A stretch of 34,207 nucleotides of DNA from Roseibium sp. TrichSKD4 (GCF_000148725.1 NZ_GL476320.1:1168288-1202494), one strand, 5' to 3'. Positions 6,224 through 14,219 are shown, numbered from the stretch's first letter. Notes: generated by a model not told the origin, from the letters alone. Numbers and translations: made by a program.

Positions 6224-6598
6224 ATGCCGATACTTGATAACCCGCGACATGAGCTTTTCGCCCAAAACCTAGCAAAAGGAATGTCGCGGGATCAGGCTTA
6301 CTCCATGGCAGGCTTCAAGCCTCACCGGCAGAACGCGCACCGTCTGATGACAAAAGATGACGTGATGATGCGCGTCGATGAGTTGAAGACCAGAATAGCC
6401 GAAAAAGCCGAATGGAGCGCCGCTGATAGGCTTTCGGCATTGAAACGCATCTCCGACACCTCTGAAGCAGAAGACCCCCGTGTAGCTGTCTCTGCGATAG
6501 CCGAGGCAAACAAGATGCAGGGCAGTCATGCGGCCTCAAAACATCAACACAGCGGGCCCAATGGTGGCCCTATCCCTTGTCCAGTACCACCGGACTAA
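6224..6598 (+). CDS. Phage terminase small subunit-like protein, possibly 3'-altered
   Basis: The product begins with a helical segment ([20 protein letters not shown]) and continues [20 protein letters not shown] and [20 protein letters not shown]. These are hallmarks of small terminase subunits that recognise packaging sites on phage DNA. It starts 4 bases after the antirepressor stop. The tail ([14 protein letters not shown]) keeps the family's typical GPxGGPI phrase, but the expected large terminase gene is missing; the downstream DNA changes to an IS-derived chimera, so the packaging and structural modules have been lost. It is probably useless for packaging now. Confidence 0.7.
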   Translation: MPILDNPRHELFAQNLAKGMSRDQAYSMAGFKPHRQNAHRLMTKDDVMMRVDELKTRIAEKAEWSAADRLSALKRISDTSEAEDPRVAVSAIAEANKMQGSHAASKHQHSGPNGGPIPCPVPPD

Positions 6599-6696
6599 TG
6601 GAAGGTATTGAACTCGGTAGTGCAACATTTTTGTGCACTTGGAGCCGATGTGGGTGGTTGGTGGTAACTGTCAAACCATTGGAAAGGTGCCAAAAA

Positions 6697-7161
6697 ATGT
6701 CTTTGAGCATTGCTGAATTCAAAGTTATTCAGGACGCATATGTGCGAGCTGCAAAAAGGATTGCCGATGCGGGCTACAGCATCCGGGTTTTAGATGACTT
6801 TGAGGCCGTAAAGACCGAAATCGAAGCAGCACAGAAACCTCTCACGCCATTCTTTTGGGAGAGCTACAATGACTTCAACGGGCACGATGCATTTTGTCTT
6901 GTGCTAGAGCAAGGTGGCAAAGGGCTGGCTTACATCGAACCAGGTTCACCATGGGAGAACGGATACTGCGAGAGCTTCAACGCCCGCCTCCGAGATGAAC
7001 TGCTCAATGGTGAAATCTTCTATAGCCTCAAGGAGGCGCAAATCTTGGTTGAACAATGGAGGAAACACTACAACACGAGACGCCCACAAAGTGCATTGGA
7101 CTACCGCCCACCGGCACCAGAAACCATCATTCCAATGGACCAGCAGCCGAGCAGGCACTAA
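6697..7161 (+). pseudogene. Chimeric ORF: unknown N-terminus fused to IS3-family transposase C-terminus
   Basis: Starting at the ATG at 6697 (GGAAAGG upstream), the first 70 residues ([19 protein letters not shown] ... [19 protein letters not shown]) belong to an unrecognised soluble protein. From about 6920 the same frame becomes [20 protein letters not shown] and then [20 protein letters not shown]. This is the C-terminal end of the DDE domain of IS3-family OrfB, including the glutamate of the catalytic triad ([17 protein letters not shown]). All upstream transposase sequence is absent. The IS tail probably ends near 7190 (GGACCACTCAGGTGGGGCTGATCA). The fusion preserves the frame over the junction, so a hybrid protein could be made, but no activity is expected. 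Confidence 0.75.
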
Positions 7162-7224
7162 AAATCAAATCGGACCACTCAGGTGGGGCTGATCACGGAC
7201 TAGCTGCCCTCTATCGGCAGGCTA

Positions 7225-7840
7225 TTATCTTCCAACACAATACCCTAACGATACAAAATGAATGTAGATCCACGTCTCAAGCAGACGTTGGAATAATCCC
7301 TGCGCTTCTGGAATTGCTGCGATTGCGAAATAAAAGCAAAATCCAATGATTGCGCTAGGTATTGCGCAACGTCCGAAGAAAGATGTTTTCATCACGGTGA
7401 GACCGAGCGAAAACAAGCTTGTCAATGCTAGAGGGTAGGCCATCGTTGCAAATACCATATGGGCGATGTGAAAGGCTGAGTTAGTCAGTATCTTGTCACT
7501 ATGGCAAGCTAGGTCACATGGTATTATGGCAGCTAGAATGAGTAAACCCGCATAAAGACACAAACCCAACATTGATAAGCGTTCGATGATGCTCCCATGC
7601 AAGTATTTGTTTAATATAAAAAAATCCCAGGATCAAAATTTCTGTCGGCATGAAAACGCTATAATTTGTCCATGGGGCCAAAGGAGCGCCTGTGGCACCA
7701 AGTTCGCTCATAAATTGGCTGACATGAGAATAGCCGGTAGTATGGGCTCCAATGATACTGACACCTATTACCAACCAAAGTCCGCTAATGATCGGCAATA
7801 TTATAAGGGCTAGAGAGTGTGTAATATATCGTTCGAACAT
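7225..7840 (-). pseudogene. DUF998 family membrane protein, frameshifted
   Basis: Two overlapping frames (7514-7840 and 7225-7602) together encode one multi-pass membrane protein of the DUF998 type. The first half has helix 1 (LALIILPIISGLWLVIGVSI), then SHVSQFMSELGATGAPLAPW; the second has a CDLACHS segment and further hydrophobic helices. The frame break lies in a run of seven A on the plus strand (7618-7624). Removing one base joins the frames as GFFILNKYLHGSI and yields about 204 residues, the usual family length. DUF998 function is unknown. The locus is AT-rich compared with the core genes. It is either a genuine pseudogene or a base-calling error. Confidence 0.75.
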
Positions 7841-8171
7841 TGGTTACTGGCTGCCTAATAATTTGGGAAAAGGCGCGGCATTGTCTTCTCGAGAAACAGC
7901 TATGACGATCACGCGGCGCTAAATCGCCGCACTGAACCGGCTAGGTGTGCAGACGAAGAAGAAGTACTGGATTCCGGGTGTTAAAACTGTTTTCTATTGG
8001 GCGTGCGCCTCAGCAAAGCCTTCATGTGTCAACTCGGCAGAGCCGTAAGGCTCGTAAATCACCTTTCTTCAGGTAGGGAAGATGTTAATCGCATTTAAAA
8101 AAACCTTACCTAAATCGTTGATATGTTCAGAGAGCTATGATGAACACCTCAGTGACGGATAGAGTATTCAA
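7841..8171. other. AT-rich intergenic stretch with relics only
   Basis: Apart from the recombinase-like relic and its hairpin, there is a short hairpin near 8040 (AGAGCC/GGCTCG) and a run of A at about 8097. No intact gene is seen. It presumably contains the promoter of the methyltransferase gene. Confidence 0.4.
7902..8048 (+). pseudogene. Possible relic of a site-specific recombinase
   Basis: The frame reads ITRR, a stop, then IAALNRLGVQTKKKYWIPGV. This resembles the IAxxLNxxGVxTxxGxxW segment of serine recombinases, where it precedes the tV..iL helix. Only about 45 codons survive, with an internal stop at 7920. The hairpin GCGGCG/CGCCGC (7913-7930) lies across the stop. The resemblance is from memory and weak. 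Confidence 0.3.
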
Positions 8172-8831
8172 ATGAAAAGCAATATAGACGTAGAAGCCGG
8201 GTTTGCCATCTATTCACCTAAATCATTGAAATTATATGACCTTGTTGTCCACGGGGCTTCGAACCGATTTCTCTGGCGATGCCCAACAGAGAAACTCGTC
8301 GAATTGCATACCCCCAATGTTTCCAATGTACATCTCGATATTGGGGTTGCAACAGGGATATTCATGGACCGTGCCCGATGGCCAAGCTCCAAGCCGAATA
8401 TTACTTTGATGGACCCAAATCTTCACTGTTTGCAAGCGGCTCAAGAGAGGATAGCTCGTTACGCCCCTAACATTGCCCAAGCTGATGTGTTCCAACCGTT
8501 GCCATTTGGCACAAAATTCAGATCGGTTAGCCTGTGTTATCTTTTGCACTGCTTACCTGGCGCCATGAAAGACAAAGCGCCAGTTGTGTTTGAGAACATT
8601 GCTGGCGTCATGGAATGCGAAGCAAAAATTTTTGGAGCGACCTTGGTGCAAGGGGATGCACCAAGAAATGCTGCGGCTCGATATTTGATGAGCATTTACA
8701 ATGAGAAAGGCGTCTTCTCGAATACAAACGATACCTATGAAGATTTGGAACGCGCTTTGCTGAACAGGTTCTCAGATGTTCGATTGGAACGTTATGGCTG
8801 TGCGGTTCTCTTTGAGGCCCAAAACACGTGA
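8172..8831 (+). CDS. Class I SAM-dependent methyltransferase
   Basis: The 219-residue product has the Rossmann methyltransferase layout. It begins with the lead-in FAIYSPKSLKLYDLVV and NRFLWRCPTEKL. Motif I is HLDIGVATGIFMDRA (residues about 55-69), the acidic end of strand 2 is TLMDPN, and the motif IV region is SLCYLLHCLPGAMKDKAP, followed by IFGATLV. This pattern, including the LLHCLPG turn, is typical of small-molecule methyltransferases often found in accessory or biosynthetic loci (recognised from memory). The substrate is unknown. The start lacks a strong ribosome binding site, but the frame begins at the expected lead-in. It has no close operon partner, with a gap of about 200 bases before the dehydratase gene in the same direction. 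GC is lower than in the core genes, consistent with transfer. Confidence 0.8.
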   Translation: MKSNIDVEAGFAIYSPKSLKLYDLVVHGASNRFLWRCPTEKLVELHTPNVSNVHLDIGVATGIFMDRARWPSSKPNITLMDPNLHCLQAAQERIARYAPNIAQADVFQPLPFGTKFRSVSLCYLLHCLPGAMKDKAPVVFENIAGVMECEAKIFGATLVQGDAPRNAAARYLMSIYNEKGVFSNTNDTYEDLERALLNRFSDVRLERYGCAVLFEAQNT

Positions 8832-9028
8832 ATCTTCATTGGCTTATCGTGATAGTCAAGGGGCTTTCCTTCGTTTCCAATCGTGACGTACCTGACGGTT
8901 CAAGAGGCAGCTAGCCGCATCCACGCCGCCTGATCCCTGCACTGGCCTCTGACACCGTCGGACGGAATTTTAAAATTCTGCGTACCACATTTGACACCGC
9001 CCACGGGAACAATCATCCTGCTGAAATC

Positions 9029-9979
9029 ATGTATCCCAATCCAGACACCATTGCCGCTGCTGCCCCATTGATCGCCCCTTACCTCCGTAAGACACCAATG
9101 CTGGAAGTCGAGGCCAAAGCACTTGGCCTTCCATGCGCCGTGAGCTTCAAGCTGGAGCACACCCAGAGAACAGGCACATTCAAAGTGCGCGGTGCGTTTT
9201 TCAACATGCTGACCCGAGATGTTCCAGAAACCGGCGTCGTTGCGGCCTCTGGCGGAAACCATGGTGCAGCGGTTGCCTATGCGGCAACCACCCTGGGCCA
9301 TCATAGCCGAGTTTTTGTACCTGCCCTCATAGCGAAAGAAGAAAAGCTGAAGCGGATGCGCCACTTTGGGGCCGAAGTGGTGATGACCGAAGGCTCTGTA
9401 GGCGCCTGTATGGAAGAATATGCCGCCTATGCCGATGCCACCGGCGCGCTTTCTGTGCACCCCTATGACACAATCCCAACGCTCACCGGTCAGGGCACAA
9501 TCGCCTATGAGATTGAAAAGCAGATGACCCTCATGGATCAGGGAGGCGTCGATACGATTATTGTTTCTACCGGTGGTGGTGGCTTGATCGGCGGCGTCGC
9601 CGCCTGGGCCCAGGATCGGATCAAAGTGGTTTCTGTTGAGACGGAGGGGACTAACACATTGGAACGGTCCCTTCGAGAAGGGCCTGATATTGACGTCGGT
9701 GCAAGCGGCGTAGCAGCAAGTTCACTCGGAGGGCCACGTCTTGGTGTAGACAGCTATGCTGTGATCAAAGACTACGTGAATGACGCCGTGATCGTTCCCG
9801 ACAGTGCTGTTTTTGAGGCTGCGTCCCGTCTATGGGAGGCCACGCGCCTGATTGGAGAGCCCGGCAGTGCCGTCGCCTTGGCGGCACTCACCTCTGGAGC
9901 TTATATACCCGAAAAGCAAGAGAGAATTTGCGTCGTTCTTTGTGGTGGCAATGAAGTGCCTGATTGGTTTCTGGAATGA
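9029..9979 (+). CDS. Threonine/serine dehydratase (PLP-dependent, IlvA-like)
   Basis: This 316-residue fold-type II PLP enzyme would deaminate L-threonine or L-serine to the 2-oxo acid and ammonia. The PLP lysine is Lys52 in GTFKVRGAF, the substrate loop is SGGNHG (74-79), and the phosphate loop is GGGGLIGG (182-189). It has the length of the short catabolic/racemase-like group and no C-terminal ACT regulatory domain, so feedback control by isoleucine is not expected. A serine racemase or related beta-eliminase is an alternative. Start choice: the ATG at 9029 gives the usual N-terminus ahead of LIAPYLRKTPML. It stands alone, facing the IS66 element. Confidence 0.88.
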   Translation: MYPNPDTIAAAAPLIAPYLRKTPMLEVEAKALGLPCAVSFKLEHTQRTGTFKVRGAFFNMLTRDVPETGVVAASGGNHGAAVAYAATTLGHHSRVFVPALIAKEEKLKRMRHFGAEVVMTEGSVGACMEEYAAYADATGALSVHPYDTIPTLTGQGTIAYEIEKQMTLMDQGGVDTIIVSTGGGGLIGGVAAWAQDRIKVVSVETEGTNTLERSLREGPDIDVGASGVAASSLGGPRLGVDSYAVIKDYVNDAVIVPDSAVFEAASRLWEATRLIGEPGSAVALAALTSGAYIPEKQERICVVLCGGNEVPDWFLE

Positions 9980-10231
9980 CCTAAACCGATATTTCCCAAT
10001 TCAATTCTCCAGAAAAAAATAGAAAGATCACGCATTGCGACCACTGGCTGATGTTCGCCCTCAAATACGGCCAATTCGGTCGTAGGAGTATACGCAACTT
10101 TCGGGAGTAAGTTAGCGTTAATTGACCGCGGGCGACACGATAAGCTTTCCGTCGTTTGTGCCGCATTTGGCACAGGTGGGTAGTGGGACACTGTGAATTT
10201 TCTGGCTGACGCTTTTTTTGTAAGGAACGCG
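9980..10231. other. Intergenic stretch before IS66, no gene seen
   Basis: No ribosome-bound frame or RNA gene is recognised on either strand. It ends in the target site of the IS66 insertion. The sequence that continued across the insertion point before the transposition is GTAAGGAACGCG, then TTTCTGTG, then GGGTAAGTTCG. Confidence 0.35.
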
Positions 10232-10239
10232 TTTCTGTG
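10232..10239. repeat. Target-site duplication, left copy (TTTCTGTG)
   Basis: This 8-bp sequence directly precedes the left IS66 terminus and is repeated exactly at 12698-12705. Eight bases is the duplication length typical of IS66-family elements. Confidence 0.85.
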
Positions 10240-10285
10240 GTGACCGTCCGGCGAAGGCGCTCTGGCGCGACACCGATGCGGCCTG

Positions 10286-11812
10286 TTACGCTGCCTGAGC
10301 AGCGTAACGCCAGGGCAGAAGTTCGTCGAGGCGTGTGATTTTGTGGTCGGCGACTTGACCGAGGACCCAGGTCAGCCAGGCCTGAGGGTCAACACCGTTG
10401 AGCTTGGCCGTTTCGATCAGGGTATAAGCGATAGCCATGGCTTTGCCGCCGCCTTGGGAGCCTGAGAACATCCAATTTTTGCGTCCGATGGCGACGGGTT
10501 TAACGGCGCGCTCGGCGGTGTTGTTATCCAATTCCAGATGGCCGAGCTCAAGGTATGGGCGTGCTTTCGGCATTCGGCCCAAGGCATAGCGGATGGCCTG
10601 CGCGAGTGGTGACTTTCCCGAGATTTTGGGCAATTGCGTCTGCAACCATTCTTCCAAGGCGTCAAAGATCGGTTTTGCCCTAGCCTGCCGGATGGTAGCG
10701 CGGTCTTCGGGGGGCATGCCCCTGATCTCTTTCTCGATAGCGTAAAGCTCAGCAATCCGGCGGATGACTTCTTCGGCAATGGCGCTGCCCTGCGAGGAGA
10801 AGACATCCACGAACTTGCGTCGTACATGCGCCATGCAGGCCATCTCATCGGCTTTGTCGTCACCGAACACACCGTTGAACCCGGAATATCCATCCGCATG
10901 GACCCAGCCCTTGTATCCCGACAAATGAGCAACGGGATGCTCTCCTTTGCGATCCACCGTGAACTGATACCATGCACAGGGTGGCGATTGGCCAGACCAG
11001 GCACGCTCATCCCGCACATAGGTCCAGACCCGCGCCGTTTTGGTCTTCTTGTTGCCGGGGGCCAGCATTTTGATGGGCGTATCGTCGGCAAAAAGCGCAG
11101 GTCCTTGCCGCACCATCCGTCCGATGGCATCGGCAAGAGGTTCCAGCAGGGCCGTCGAGCGACCAACCCAGTCGGCCATGGTCGAGCGGTCCAGATCGAC
11201 GCCTTCACGGGCAAAGATCTGGCTCAGGCGATAGAGGGGTAAATGATCGGCATATTTGCTTACCAGAACATGGGCCAACAATCCCGGTCCGGGCCGCCCA
11301 CGCTCAATGGGGCGCGATGGCAGCGGCGCTTGCACAATCGCCTCGCACCATGAACAGGCTTTGCGGGGCCGGATGATCCGCTTCACCTTGAAGCGTCCCG
11401 GCACGTATTCCAACTCTTCGGTGACATCCTCACCCAGGGTGCGCAAGTTGCCACCACAACGACCGCATTCATCACCGGGAGAGAGCTCCTCGTCTTCCCG
11501 ATCCAGATGATCCGGCAAGGGCTTGCGGCTGTGTTTGCGCTTCGGCTTTGGATCAACTCCCTCCTGCGACGGGGCGGGCTGTTTTGCCTGGTCTTCAGCG
11601 GCCTCAACAATCTCGGCGTCCTCGAGCAGATCGAGATTGAGCTGATCCAGACCCTCAGACTTGGAGCCGAACCGATGCCGATTGGCCCCGTGCAACTGGT
11701 GTTGAAGCTGCTCGACCTTGAGGCTCAGAGCCTTGACCTCGTCGGCCAGAAGGCGGTTCACCGCCCTCAATTCGGCGGGGTCCTCCGGGGTGATATCAAG
11801 GTCCTTCAGCAT
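10286..11812 (-). CDS. tnpC: IS66 transposase TnpC
   Basis: The 508-residue protein is the catalytic transposase. It begins with a leucine-zipper-like helix ([20 protein letters not shown]). A zinc-ribbon segment (CGRCGG ... CSWC) follows at about residues 115-155, after a charged Pro/Lys/Arg linker. The IS66 DDE core runs from about residue 175 ([20 protein letters not shown]) through [12 protein letters not shown] and [12 protein letters not shown] to the glutamate-bearing end [15 protein letters not shown]. The C-terminal IS66 tail ([20 protein letters not shown]) is present. The length is normal for the family and no frameshift is seen. It is the last gene of the element's operon, separated from tnpB by about 70 bases. 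Confidence 0.95.
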   Translation of the reverse strand: MLKDLDITPEDPAELRAVNRLLADEVKALSLKVEQLQHQLHGANRHRFGSKSEGLDQLNLDLLEDAEIVEAAEDQAKQPAPSQEGVDPKPKRKHSRKPLPDHLDREDEELSPGDECGRCGGNLRTLGEDVTEELEYVPGRFKVKRIIRPRKACSWCEAIVQAPLPSRPIERGRPGPGLLAHVLVSKYADHLPLYRLSQIFAREGVDLDRSTMADWVGRSTALLEPLADAIGRMVRQGPALFADDTPIKMLAPGNKKTKTARVWTYVRDERAWSGQSPPCAWYQFTVDRKGEHPVAHLSGYKGWVHADGYSGFNGVFGDDKADEMACMAHVRRKFVDVFSSQGSAIAEEVIRRIAELYAIEKEIRGMPPEDRATIRQARAKPIFDALEEWLQTQLPKISGKSPLAQAIRYALGRMPKARPYLELGHLELDNNTAERAVKPVAIGRKNWMFSGSQGGGKAMAIAYTLIETAKLNGVDPQAWLTWVLGQVADHKITRLDELLPWRYAAQAA

Positions 11813-11881
11813 CTTCGATCTTATATCAGATCAAGGGCGTAAGTTGAATCCCGAGAGGCGCGCAAACGCCAATATATTGGC

Positions 11882-12229
11882 CTATCCGACGCTCAGGGGC
11901 CGCCATGTTTTTTGCGGCATCCGCCAGTCTATGCCTTCAAGCAACATCGACAATTGCGCGGGCGTCACGCTGACCTTACCGTCCTTCGCAGCAGGCCAAA
12001 CAAACCGGCCCTTCTCAAGGCGCTTGCTGAACAGGCATGCGCCCTGTCGATCCCACCAGATGATCTTCAGCAGATCACCGCGCCGTCCCCGGAACACAAA
12101 CAGATGTCCAGAATAGGGTTCAAGCTCCAGAACCTTCTCCGCCTGAGCCGCCAAAGTGTTGAACCCGCGCCGCATGTCCGTCACCCCGGCAGCCAGCCAA
12201 ACCCGCGCGTTGGACGGCACGGGGATCAC
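11882..12229 (-). CDS. tnpB: IS66 accessory protein TnpB (IS66 Orf2)
   Basis: The 115-residue product has the conserved IS66 Orf2 signature: [18 protein letters not shown] near the N-terminus, then [20 protein letters not shown] and [17 protein letters not shown]. TnpB is required for IS66 transposition in studied members, though its biochemical role is unclear. It begins inside the tnpA stop (ATGA overlap), so translation is coupled. Full length. Confidence 0.95.
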   Translation of the reverse strand: MIPVPSNARVWLAAGVTDMRRGFNTLAAQAEKVLELEPYSGHLFVFRGRRGDLLKIIWWDRQGACLFSKRLEKGRFVWPAAKDGKVSVTPAQLSMLLEGIDWRMPQKTWRPLSVG

Positions 12230-12633
12230 GGCATTAGACCTTCAACCAAAGCCAGCACCGTCGGCAGCGCCGTCGTCCCTTCCACCAATACCCGCCGCCC
12301 GTCCGACAGCGTGATATCAACCCGCTGAGCCGACAACGGCATATCCGAGGCAAGCGCCGCGATCTGGTGGCCTGGTGCGGCCTGCGGGCCCTCTATCTCC
12401 ACTGGTAGAAACGCCGCTCCATCAAGGACGCAATCGCTGTCTTCTGGCGCAAACCGCTCATCACGCAGCCAGTTGTGGATCAGGTTCGCATTCATCGCAG
12501 AGCGGCGCGCAACCTGCGCAACCGAAACCCCCGGCACTCTGGCCTGCAAACAGATCGACCGCTTCTCGTCATCCGACCAAAACCGCTTCTTGCTGCCCTT
12601 CTTCGTACCCAAAATGTGCCTCACAATGTCCAT
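12226..12633 (-). CDS. tnpA: IS66 accessory protein TnpA
   Basis: The 135-residue product carries a helix-turn-helix like that of other IS66/IS3 OrfA proteins: [20 protein letters not shown] followed by [13 protein letters not shown], at residues about 24-62. The C-terminal part, ending [20 protein letters not shown], is a beta-rich segment typical of the longer IS66 TnpA. It is the first gene of the operon and its start lies about 65 bases inside the right terminal repeat, so its promoter lies within the element end. It overlaps tnpB by four bases. Confidence 0.92.
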   Translation of the reverse strand: MDIVRHILGTKKGSKKRFWSDDEKRSICLQARVPGVSVAQVARRSAMNANLIHNWLRDERFAPEDSDCVLDGAAFLPVEIEGPQAAPGHQIAALASDMPLSAQRVDITLSDGRRVLVEGTTALPTVLALVEGLMP

Positions 12634-12697
12634 TAACGAAAATGGACATTATCACCCCACTGCGCTCCCCGTCAGAGCGGGAATACCGAACGCTCAC

Positions 12698-12705
12698 TTT
12701 CTGTG
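12698..12705. repeat. Target-site duplication, right copy (TTTCTGTG)
   Basis: This is an exact copy of 10232-10239, directly beyond the right IS66 terminus. Confidence 0.85.
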
Positions 12706-12908
12706 GGGTAAGTTCGTGGTAAGTTGCACTTGGTACGATAGGCGGTCGCACGGATCGTCCACGGACTTGATTGCCGATTTCAAAGTCACCTTCAGTCAAG
12801 CATTATTGGAAAGTCTGCGATCTATCGCACATTCCATATTTTCGGATGGAGCGCGCGAGTGCCAAAGTGGTATGAGCTGCGAAGAATTTCGCGCTTGATA
12901 GGGCTCAT

Positions 12909-13193
12909 TCATATTGAATAGTCGAAAGAATTCCAAGAGTGATGGCAAGCTTGTAGAATTTGGTTGAGGGCTTGCACGAAGGTCAAACTTTGCCAGTTTT
13001 GGTAATCAGTCTGCCCAATTTGTTGACCTTGTAGGTTGCACAGGAAAGCCAACTCAGCTTCCATAATGATTTCCAGACCACGCAAGCTGTCTGATCCAAG
13101 TTGTTCAAGGGTGCTGTCAGGCTTAATAGTTTTCGGGTCTATTTCCAGAACTTCCGCGACCAATCGGCGAAATCGAGATTCTATATTGTGCAA
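12909..13193 (-). CDS. Acyl carrier protein-like protein, TTG start
   Basis: This 94-residue protein has the acyl carrier fold: a helix 1 region (ESRFRRLVAEVLEIDPKTI), a loop with DSTLEQLGSDSLRGLEII, and later helices (FVQALNQILQAC). The serine in LGSDSL (about residue 35) is the expected 4'-phosphopantetheine site. It would carry an acyl or aminoacyl group for an unknown partner enzyme; no synthase, ketosynthase or adenylation gene is nearby. The only start in frame is TTG at 13193, because a stop lies eight codons upstream. The C-terminal 20 residues (HHSWNSFDYSI) are unusual for an ACP. A terminator lies just upstream, so its promoter is unclear. It is not the housekeeping AcpP, whose local context differs. 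Confidence 0.72.
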   Translation of the reverse strand: MHNIESRFRRLVAEVLEIDPKTIKPDSTLEQLGSDSLRGLEIIMEAELAFLCNLQGQQIGQTDYQNWQSLTFVQALNQILQACHHSWNSFDYSI

Positions 13194-13211
13194 AAATTTA
13201 GTCCGTTTTAA

Positions 13212-13237
13212 TTAAAAAAAAGCCCCTGTGAGGGGGC
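13212..13237 (-). terminator. Rho-independent terminator, minus strand
   Basis: On the minus strand GCCCC (13237-13233) pairs with GGGGC (13226-13222) around a short loop, followed by eight U. It would end transcripts from the 13321 gene. It stands only about 18 bases ahead of the ACP start codon. Confidence 0.75.
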
Positions 13238-13320
13238 GGGGAGTGGGTGATAGCTGTCGAGCATTTGAAAATCCAAACGGGATTTGACAGTGCAATCTGT
13301 CTTCCTCGAAGACAACTAGC

Positions 13321-13692
13321 TTATGATAGTAGGTCGGTTGCATTTAACCGCGTGCCATAATCTTCAGGTTCTCCGGTGGCCACTACTAATGCGTTATTCA
13401 TAAGCGGTTTTAACGTTGAATTGGCGGAAATTGTGGCCATTCCTTGGCCACGGCCTTTAATGTCAATTGCACCCGTCATGCTGCGACCACAAACCGGGTT
13501 GCCACAATGCGCGGTCAGTCGGTAGCTGCGGAGTTTCAGGTCCGCCAGTGTCTCAAGGGTGATGGGTTTGTGTTTCATCCGTCGCCAATTTCTCACCACA
13601 AGCTCTGTTGCGTTGCATCTGTGTTTCACAAACTGGGAAGACAGGCGCGGCACGTCCCCAATCATATTTTGAAAGTTGTCTTGTTTGTTCAC
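13321..13692 (-). CDS. Hypothetical protein with a Cys-pair segment, 123 aa
   Basis: The frame opens with GTG at 13692, MNKQDNFQNMIGDVPR in protein. A middle segment reads TLADLKLRSYRLTAHCGNPVCGRS, so a CxxxxC pair follows a short helix. Several small alphaproteobacterial proteins share a TLADxxxRGxxLxxxC lead-in before a zinc-ribbon knuckle, but only one knuckle is seen here, so a complete zinc ribbon is doubtful. The rest (GQGMATISANSTLKPLMNNA) is unrecognised. A clear ribosome binding site is lacking, although the terminator after the gene (13212-13237) fits its transcription. It may be a decayed gene. Confidence 0.42.
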   Translation of the reverse strand: MNKQDNFQNMIGDVPRLSSQFVKHRCNATELVVRNWRRMKHKPITLETLADLKLRSYRLTAHCGNPVCGRSMTGAIDIKGRGQGMATISANSTLKPLMNNALVVATGEPEDYGTRLNATDLLS

Positions 13693-13893
13693 TTACAAGT
13701 TATGCCAAGAATTGGAAGTGGGAGATAGCTCGCAGAGAAAATTGGCGGCTAACACGCAATTTTGCTGGTAGATTTTTGCACCAGAATTGTTAGGCAAAAC
13801 GGCTCAATTTCATGCGCAAATTAGCCAATGTTAGGCAATTTAAGTTTACGATATTTTTGAATGAAATGAGAATGTTATTCGGATTTGTATATA
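13693..13893. other. AT-rich stretch at the island edge, no gene seen
   Basis: It is composed of short AT-rich segments with a repeated TTAGGCAA (about 13790 and 13831) and a repeated GGATTTG (13881 and 13894). No frame with a start signal is seen. It occupies the place where the 3' half of the tRNA-Cys should be. Confidence 0.4.
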
Positions 13894-13933
13894 GGATTTG
13901 CAATCCGCTGCGTCACCACTCCGCCACAGGGCC
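13894..13933 (-). pseudogene. 5' half of a tRNA-Cys (GCA) gene
   Basis: Read on the minus strand, GGCCCTG is the acceptor 5' strand, then TG, the D-arm GCG/CGC with loop GAGTGGTGA, base A, anticodon stem GCGGA, loop TTGCAAA with anticodon GCA, then only TCC of the 3' anticodon stem (TCCGC expected). Beyond that, sequence changes to TATATACAAATCC and no variable loop, T-arm, acceptor 3' strand or CCA follows. The gene is therefore broken inside the anticodon stem, a known crossover position for some tyrosine integrases. It marks the border between accessory island (left) and chromosome (right). Confidence 0.8.
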
Positions 13934-14122
13934 CCGATGTGGTGTGAGATCAGGCTTATCAATCAGTTGGAAAACATAATCAAGACCAAAGACACCATCT
14001 TTTGCAAAAATCTGCGTAAACCCCGGAAGGTCGTAGCGTTCTGCAAGCTGTGTGCTATCTAGAGATAGGTTGAGCCCTGTGGACAGTTTTGCGCATTCTA
14101 TCCAAAAACGGTATCTGGGGCG
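13913..14122 (-). pseudogene. Possible gene-end remnant running into the tRNA-Cys fragment
   Basis: A stretch of about 69 codons without a stop encodes RYRFWIECAKLSTGLNLSLD, then QLAERYDLPGFTQIFAKDGV and FGLDYVFQLIDKPDLTPHRG. Its composition looks protein-like. It has no start codon near its upstream stop at 14123-14125, and its own stop lies inside the tRNA-Cys fragment. It may be the C-terminal end of a lost gene next to the tRNA, or chance. Family unknown. Confidence 0.3.
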
Positions 14123-14219
14123 TCAAACAGCGAACATCGGTGTTGGAGTGCTTGTTAGTTTTCCTCCAGAACGGTAAGGAACCAAAAAGCACACGCACGG
14201 CGATCAAAACGAGGTCGAA

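Larger units (their letters stand above)
10240..12697 (-). mobile_element. Complete IS66-family insertion sequence
   Basis: This 2,458-bp element carries the three genes of a full IS66 member: tnpA, tnpB and tnpC, all on the minus strand. The left end reads GTGACCGTCCGG; the right end, read inward on the other strand, is GTGAGCGTTCGG, so 10 of the first 12 bases match as terminal inverted repeats. Identical 8-bp flanks (TTTCTGTG) bound it. All three genes appear open and full length, so the element may still be mobile and its insertion may be recent. It interrupts no recognisable gene. Confidence 0.9.

Noticed and set aside
2102-6598. A complete, inducible prophage
   Set aside because: Only regulatory, early and small terminase genes are present; large terminase, head, tail, lysis and integrase genes are absent.
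10634-11242. 202-codon frame antisense to tnpC
   Set aside because: Overlaps the intact transposase completely and shows no family features.
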